The notes below the pieces were generated by a model that worked only from the letters and a program-made list of their open reading frames with translations, had not been told where the DNA came from and did no database searches. A stretch of 28,155 nt of DNA from Eubacteriales bacterium. Its GTDB lineage: Bacteria; Bacillota; Clostridia; Peptostreptococcales; Anaerovoracaceae. The stretch is from positions 1-28,155 of the forward strand of contig JAQUXD010000008.1 in NCBI GenBank assembly GCA_028692535.1, written 5' to 3'. A program made the translations under genes and the position numbers. Numbering within the stretch: position 1 is the stretch's first letter; each line of letters starts with the position of its first letter. Below, piece by piece: positions 23,835-28,155 of this stretch.

Positions 23835-24821
23835 CTAATCCTGACCGTAATCCACAAAACTGAGGTTCAGATCCACAGGGCCGGTGATCCCATCCACACG
23901 GCCGTTGTTCGTATACTGCCACATTTGATATTCGTAAGGGAAGAAAGGTCTGTTGAAGTACTGCGCAAACCACTTGTCGTACTCCGTAAGCCTTGTCAGA
24001 TCCAATTCTTCCATATACCAGCGAATATTACAATACAGCATAGGTGTGTAGCCTGCCTCCCGTACCGTTTCGCAGAAGGCCACGGTGATATCTGTCTGTT
24101 CCTGTTTTGTGAGACCTACGGTCCGGGCCGTGAGGGAAGCCGGATCCTCGAGATCCAGAACCACCGGCCATGTGATATCATAATCCTTGATGTTCTCCAA
24201 TACGAACTCTGCTTCCTCGATGGCTTCTTCCACTGAAATGGCTTGCGTCACGAAATAAACGCCGACAGCCACACCGTTGTCCAACGCACCCCGGACATTC
24301 TCCTCGTATAACTCGTCCATGACGAGTCCACCCTTATCATAACCCCTGTAGCCCAGACGAATGATGGCATATTCCACACCGTCGGCAGCCGCTTTTTCCC
24401 AATCGACGGTCTTCTGATAGCGCGAGATGTCGATCCCTTTGATGGAGAGCGTTTTTCCACCCTGCACATAGGCCACTTCCCGATGAGTCGTATCCAGTTC
24501 CACCAGATTGTCCCAATTGTAATCGGATTTGGGCAGATCGGGATCGACCGGCGCAAAGACATAGTCCCCGTTTCGGTCTTTGTAGACAATCGTATCGGTA
24601 AAAAATCGCTGGGTAAACTCCCAAACAGTGTTGCTTTCTGTGGCATAACGGTAGATTTCTTCCTGTGTGACGGTCAGTCCGTCCACAGGCTCCTCTGAAG
24701 CCGGTGGTTTGGCGTCGGCAGGATCCTCCTCGGGCGGCTGTATGGTGCAGCCCGAAAACATGCCCATGGATAAAACGCCTGCCGCTGCCAGTATCCCCGC
24801 TATATATTTTCTTCCGTTCAT
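23835..24821 (-). CDS. GH25 (lysozyme-like) lipoprotein
   Basis: This 328-residue protein has a lipoprotein signal (MNGRKYIAGILAAAG, lipobox MFSGC with Cys25), an acidic, Pro-rich linker and a region of unknown role (about 45-125), then a glycoside hydrolase family 25 domain (127-328). Catalytic-site residues of GH25 muramidases are present: Asp131 in KGIDISRYQ, and Asp223 and Glu225 in VVLDLED; MWQYTNNGRVDGITGPVDLNLS is a typical ending. It should be anchored outside the membrane and cut the glycan strand of peptidoglycan. The ATG overlaps the dhaL stop by 4 bases (ATGA) with GGAGG before it, so it is coupled to dhaL despite the unrelated function. Confidence 0.92.
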   Translation of the reverse strand: MNGRKYIAGILAAAGVLSMGMFSGCTIQPPEEDPADAKPPASEEPVDGLTVTQEEIYRYATESNTVWEFTQRFFTDTIVYKDRNGDYVFAPVDPDLPKSDYNWDNLVELDTTHREVAYVQGGKTLSIKGIDISRYQKTVDWEKAAADGVEYAIIRLGYRGYDKGGLVMDELYEENVRGALDNGVAVGVYFVTQAISVEEAIEEAEFVLENIKDYDITWPVVLDLEDPASLTARTVGLTKQEQTDITVAFCETVREAGYTPMLYCNIRWYMEELDLTRLTEYDKWFAQYFNRPFFPYEYQMWQYTNNGRVDGITGPVDLNLSFVDYGQD

Positions 24822-25444
24822 CCGGTCCCTCCAAGATAGTCGGCTATCGCTTCTATGATCAATCTCCCTGCCACCGAGCCACCGTCCAACAGCCCGATGC
24901 CTTTTTCTCCGTAGTACACCGCCCGCCCGTGGACAGGCATCATCTGCCGCGTGGCCTCAGAACCCTCCGCCGCTGCCTGGGCGGCAAGTGCATAGGCTTC
25001 CGCAGCAGGTTTGCCTTCGTTCTCTTTCAGGATCCGGACTGCCGGACAAAGCGCGTCAAGAATGGTCTTTTCTCCGGGTTTGGATCCGGCTTTTTCCATG
25101 AGAAGAGTCAGCCCCTTGTCCATGGCTTCGTTCATTTCCGAGAAACCGGCGGACTCTTTCCCTTTCAGATGACGAGCCATTCCCATCATGCCCAGGGACA
25201 GGATCGTTCCCAGAGACGAAGGCGCAGCCTCGTTGAAAACAGAGCTGCTTTTCATGAACAGTTTGCCGAGATCCGTCTCTTCCGCCTGTTCCAAATATTG
25301 TCGAACAGCTCGGAAACCGCCGGACATGGAAATACCCAGATCTCCGTCGCCGTTCTGCTGATCCAGTTCGATCAAATAGTCTTTGTTCTCATCCATTACA
25401 CTGCTGACCGCACTGAATATTTCCGCTAGTTTTTTCCGATCCAT
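24818..25444 (-). CDS. dhaL: Dihydroxyacetone kinase subunit DhaL
   Basis: This 208-residue all-helical subunit holds the nucleotide: the Mg-ADP-binding motif LDQQNGDGDLGISMSGGF (27-44) and the C-terminal GRAVYYGEKGIGLLDGGSVAG loop are the DhaL/DAK2 signatures. In the PTS-dependent system ADP stays bound and is rephosphorylated by DhaM; in others ATP exchanges freely. No dhaM is in the window. The start at 25444 has GGAGGGAACGG before it; the open frame further up overlaps dhaK and is not coding. It lies 10 bases after dhaK. Confidence 0.92.
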   Translation of the reverse strand: MDRKKLAEIFSAVSSVMDENKDYLIELDQQNGDGDLGISMSGGFRAVRQYLEQAEETDLGKLFMKSSSVFNEAAPSSLGTILSLGMMGMARHLKGKESAGFSEMNEAMDKGLTLLMEKAGSKPGEKTILDALCPAVRILKENEGKPAAEAYALAAQAAAEGSEATRQMMPVHGRAVYYGEKGIGLLDGGSVAGRLIIEAIADYLGGTG

Positions 25445-25454
25445 CCGTTCCCTC

Positions 25455-26462
25455 CTACTTGTTGGCGTTCGTGTAAAAAGGTGTTGCGGCCGGATAGCGA
25501 AGCAGTTCTTTGAACTCCTTATCCAGCTTGAATACCGTGACTGAAAGACCTGCCATTTCCATGGACGTGGCAAATTCTCCGATGTGGGGCATAAAGACCG
25601 AAACGTTCTTTGCCTCCAACGTCTGATGTATTTTGCGGTAGACGATAAGCAATTCTTCCATGGGTGTCGCGCCCAAACCGTTCACCATTACAGAGACTTC
25701 ATCACCGGCGGCCAGCGGCATATCCCGGTCGATGGTCTCCAGGATCAACTGCGCAGACTCATCTGCGGACTTCAGCTTTTCCACCTGGATACCGGGCTCT
25801 CCGTGGATGCCCATGCCGACCTCCATTTCATCGGCTTCGATGTGGAATGTGGGTTTCCCGACCTCGGGAACGATACAGGGAGACAGAGCGATCCCCATGG
25901 TCCGGATCTGATCCAAAGCCCTTTGCGTGATGTTGGCCACCTCGTCCAGGGATTTCCCCAGAGCAGCCGCAGCGCCTGCTATTTTGAATGCGTAAACCAT
26001 GCCCGCAACGCCTCTGCGCTTGCCTTCGTCCCCTTTGGGAGACGATGCCACATCGTCGGTCACCAAAACTGTTCTCGTGGCAATGTCGTCAAAGTCCGCT
26101 GCTTCGCAGGCCATATCGAAATTGAGCCGGTCTCCGCCGTAATTTCCATAGAGGCACAGCACACCGTTTCCCCGGTCGCATGCCCGGATCATGTCTTCCA
26201 TCTTTTGCGCCGAAGGTGAGGCAAACACGTTGCCTATCGCGCAGCCATCCAACATTCCGGATCCCACATAACCCAGGAACACCGGCAGGTGACCGCTTCC
26301 TCCTGCGGTTACGATCCCTACTTTACCCTCGCAAACAGGTGCTTTCGATATCAGGATCCTTCGGTCTCCGTTGAGAAATCCGACTTTTTCTCCATAAGCA
26401 AGAACGATCCCTTCCATGGTTTCATCTACGAAATTTTCCGGTAGATTCATGATTTTTTTCAT
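25455..26462 (-). CDS. dhaK: Dihydroxyacetone kinase subunit DhaK
   Basis: This 335-residue subunit binds the keto-triose covalently and receives phosphate from the DhaL nucleotide. The hemiaminal-forming histidine is His220 in MGIHGEPG, with GGSGH at 54-58, Asp111 in NYGGDRLNFD and GRRGVAG-type RRGVAG near 150. After GGSGH the usual EPAHxGY is LPVFLGY, so the pocket differs from classical DhaK and another short sugar or keto-alcohol could be the substrate. AGGAG precedes the ATG by 7 bases. It opens a colinear run of six genes down to the sigma-54 activator, behind a sigma-A promoter at 26511-26539. Confidence 0.92.
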   Translation of the reverse strand: MKKIMNLPENFVDETMEGIVLAYGEKVGFLNGDRRILISKAPVCEGKVGIVTAGGSGHLPVFLGYVGSGMLDGCAIGNVFASPSAQKMEDMIRACDRGNGVLCLYGNYGGDRLNFDMACEAADFDDIATRTVLVTDDVASSPKGDEGKRRGVAGMVYAFKIAGAAAALGKSLDEVANITQRALDQIRTMGIALSPCIVPEVGKPTFHIEADEMEVGMGIHGEPGIQVEKLKSADESAQLILETIDRDMPLAAGDEVSVMVNGLGATPMEELLIVYRKIHQTLEAKNVSVFMPHIGEFATSMEMAGLSVTVFKLDKEFKELLRYPAATPFYTNANK

Positions 26463-26487
26463 CTGTTTGCTCCTTCCGAATCAATGA

Positions 26488-26507
26488 AACGACAATTTTC
26501 TGTCGTT
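26488..26507. promoter_or_regulatory. Operator-like inverted repeat in the dhaK leader
   Basis: AACGACA and TGTCGTT form perfect 7-bp arms around a 6-base centre. It starts 4 bases past the -10 and covers the expected transcription start, a position suited to a repressor. It could also fold as a 5' hairpin. Confidence 0.55.
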
Positions 26508-26510
26508 CAG

Positions 26511-26539
26511 ATTGTATCATATGGGACCCGATAAGACAA
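26511..26539 (-). promoter_or_regulatory. Sigma-A promoter of the dhaK gene run
   Basis: The minus strand has TTGTCT at 26534-26539, a 17-base spacer and TACAAT at 26511-26516. Transcription should start near 26504, about 42 bases before the dhaK ATG. Confidence 0.65.
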
Positions 26540-26609
26540 CTGACCGTCTCGGGCTTAATAAAAACGTAAGATGCTCGGCAGTCGGACCGTTTTCTCCTCG
26601 AAAAGGAGG

Positions 26610-27713
26610 CTACTCCGCTTTTGCCACTACAACTTGATCGTAGCCTGTGATCACACGATAGTATCCGGCCAACTGCCCATCCAACTCTTCCATGCCTGTA
26701 TCCAATCGCAGTGGTTGCCCTCCCAAAGCTGCCATCTTTTTTTGTGTCGCAACGACAATGATATTCTCTTTTCCGATCTTTCGGAGTACGTCCGGTGTCA
26801 GTTGCTGACTTCCTCTGCCCAGGAGAAATCCCTGTCCGCCGGTGACCGTAAGAATCAGTTTGAGCGGCCATCCTTCCGACAGCTCCAGGATACGGGATCC
26901 GTATACATCTGCTTCGATCAGCTTTTTGTTGCAGATCAGATCCACACCGATGAGCGTATTGGGAAGCTCCAGGCGCTCCATGATCCGCCGGGTCGTGGTG
27001 CCGGCGCCGATCAGGTAGCAGGTATCCGGCTCCATGTCCCGGATAATGCTGCCGGCTATGGCATGGGCTGCCGCGGCCTCCGAAAGCGGACTGGGCGCTT
27101 TTCGCCCCTGCATCAGGCGCTTCTCCTCGGGGATGGTCAGATAGCCGCGGAGTCGGACATCCACCCGATCCCGGCGGTACAGTTCTTCGTCGATATCCAG
27201 CACCTCGACCTCCCGGAGGGTCGTCAGGGTGCCGGCGAGATACAAGCGCGCCAGTTCTCCTGCGGCTTTAGGTGTGGAGGCATAGACCGGCGAATAGATC
27301 TTGACACCGGCCGGAATGCCCACTACCGGCTGTTTTTCGCCAATGGCCTCGTAAATGTCGGCCGCCGTCCCGTCACCGCCGGCAAACAGAAGGATACGAA
27401 CATCTTCTTCGATCAGCTTTTTTGCCAGCGCCCGGGTATCCGCTGCGTCGGATCGCGGGGAAGCTTCGTGGAGAATACGCGTCTTGAATCCCAGGGATTC
27501 CGCGCAGCTGCCGCCCTGCTGATCCGCGCCGGTGCAGATCAGCAGGGTGTCCCGCAGCGGCATAAGCGCTCGAAGCGCCGCTGCGGCCCGGGCGTTCGAA
27601 AGAGGCTCCGCGCCGCGGCGCAGAGCCTCCTCCACCATTCCGTCCGTACCCTTGAGGCCTACGCTCCCGCCCAGACCCGCAATGGGATTTACGATCAGTC
27701 CGATTTTAGTCAT
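26610..27713 (-). CDS. ATP-NAD kinase-like protein (COG3199 family)
   Basis: This 367-residue protein resembles the ATP-NAD kinase-like family. The N-terminal IGLIVNPIAGLGGSVGLKGTDG is family-typical, the kinase GGDGT motif is at 112-116 (FAGGDGTAADI), and VGIPAGVKIYSPVYASTP follows. The C-terminal half includes YLIGAGTTTRRIMERL and TGGQGFLLGRGSQQLTP. True substrate and phosphate donor are not established for most of this family. The ATG overlaps the gcvPB stop by 8 bases and its ribosome site (AGGAAG) lies inside gcvPB, so it is translated together with glycine decarboxylase. No strong terminator follows it. Confidence 0.87.
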   Translation of the reverse strand: MTKIGLIVNPIAGLGGSVGLKGTDGMVEEALRRGAEPLSNARAAAALRALMPLRDTLLICTGADQQGGSCAESLGFKTRILHEASPRSDAADTRALAKKLIEEDVRILLFAGGDGTAADIYEAIGEKQPVVGIPAGVKIYSPVYASTPKAAGELARLYLAGTLTTLREVEVLDIDEELYRRDRVDVRLRGYLTIPEEKRLMQGRKAPSPLSEAAAAHAIAGSIIRDMEPDTCYLIGAGTTTRRIMERLELPNTLIGVDLICNKKLIEADVYGSRILELSEGWPLKLILTVTGGQGFLLGRGSQQLTPDVLRKIGKENIIVVATQKKMAALGGQPLRLDTGMEELDGQLAGYYRVITGYDQVVVAKAE

Positions 27714-28155
27714 TGTACTTCCTGTTGTAAATCTTCCAGGTGATGGCCCACCCTTCCGGGTCGTCCATCCAGCGTTCGTCCACCTGATGGATCGTACTGC
27801 GGTGGGGCGCTGTCTTTACTGTTTCGGGATCTTCATAGCACTCCTTTATGATATGCGCCACGGTGTCCGCATATTCGTCAATGTCTTTCCTTGAAGGAGA
27901 TTCGGTGGGTTCCAGAGTGATCGGTTCGGGCAAATAATAAGGATGATGGGACGTCCAGAAATGCATACCGAAGTCCATCATGCGACGCTGTACGTCGCCG
28001 GAAGTAACACCGGTGTCCTTAGTAACCTGTTCCATGGTATACCGGCACTGCTCCACACGCTGATTGTTTCCGTCTTCGTAATAAGCCGAAATTCCCGGAA
28101 TGCTCATCATACGTTTAAATAGGTAATTGTTATTGAGCACTGCGGTCTTGGTGGC
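27706..28155 (-). CDS. gcvPB: Glycine dehydrogenase (decarboxylating) subunit 2, C-terminal part (partial)
   Basis: The gene runs off the window at 28155; the last 149 codons are present, the frame entering with ATKTAVLNNNYLF. The GcvPB signatures seen are the DFGMHFWTSHHPYYLPEPITLEPTES region, then SRKDIDEYADTVAHIIKE and TAPHRSTIHQVDE, all from the C-terminal domain of the beta subunit of the P-protein, which decarboxylates glycine with PLP and passes the aminomethyl group to lipoyl-GcvH. The PLP lysine lies outside the window. It overlaps the ATP-NAD kinase-like gene by 8 bases and is presumably the end of a glycine cleavage operon. Confidence 0.92.
   Translation of the reverse strand, partial: ATKTAVLNNNYLFKRMMSIPGISAYYEDGNNQRVEQCRYTMEQVTKDTGVTSGDVQRRMMDFGMHFWTSHHPYYLPEPITLEPTESPSRKDIDEYADTVAHIIKECYEDPETVKTAPHRSTIHQVDERWMDDPEGWAITWKIYNRKYND

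Noticed and set aside
26561..26609. Possible terminator after the ATP-NAD kinase-like gene (weak stem before GTTTTTATT on the minus strand)
   Set aside because: Stem pairing is short and interrupted; the CTCCT-CGAAA-AGGAG hairpin nearby is followed by A, not T, on the relevant strand.
1..28155. CRISPR arrays, tRNA/rRNA genes, insertion sequences, prophage or toxin-antitoxin modules
   Set aside because: No repeat-spacer pattern, no cloverleaf or rRNA sequence, and no transposase, integrase or phage protein was recognised; the Fic-like protein has no antitoxin partner and no catalytic motif.

Overview
The window carries 27 protein-coding genes, 23 of them on the minus strand, packed with short gaps or small overlaps. 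The gene set points to a Gram-positive anaerobe of class Clostridia (Bacillota). It has a T-box leader, WhiA and RapZ/YvcJ, a GerMN-domain lipoprotein, sigma-A and sigma-54 promoters, and several amino-acid fermentation genes (3-keto-5-aminohexanoate cleavage enzyme, alanine dehydrogenase, glycine decarboxylase subunit 2). An amino-acid-fermenting lineage such as the Anaerovoracaceae is plausible, but that is an inference. No rRNA, tRNA, CRISPR array, insertion sequence or prophage gene was seen.

Layout. 1-112 is the tail of a DtxR-type metalloregulator, ending at a bidirectional terminator. 176-5129 (minus) runs whiA, EamA exporter, APC permease, mreB, GerMN lipoprotein. 5226-8241 holds an HD-domain gene (plus, apparently leaderless) that meets tail to tail a membrane GGDEF-EAL protein. 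8383-11813 (minus) holds a Fic-fold protein with a ruined active-site motif, murB, rapZ and a kce gene. 11901-16406 (minus) is a leuA-leuC-leuD-leuB operon behind a leucine (CUC) T-box at about 16443-16710. 16906-18989 (plus) is a divergent class I aminotransferase plus PhzF-family pair. 19067-26462 (minus) is a colinear run of dhaK, dhaL, GH25 lipoprotein, PspC protein, GPH symporter, sigma-54 activator and, behind its own sigma-54 promoter, alanine dehydrogenase. 26610-28155 (minus) has an ATP-NAD kinase-like gene overlapping the 3' end of gcvPB.

How it fits together. The best-supported regulatory units are the tRNA-Leu-sensing leucine operon and the sigma-54 pair, in which the activator gene lies directly upstream of an alanine dehydrogenase whose promoter has a consensus -24/-12 element and a 17-bp palindrome beside it. 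The Kce, Ald and GcvPB genes suggest carbon and energy from lysine, alanine and glycine, although each is isolated from the rest of its pathway here. The usual murB-rapZ-yvcK-whiA cluster is broken up, with yvcK absent from the window. No obviously new defence or mobile system is visible. The items most worth a second look are the degenerate Fic protein coupled to murB, the sigma-54/palindrome arrangement at ald, and the dhaKL/GH25/PspC/GPH gene run.
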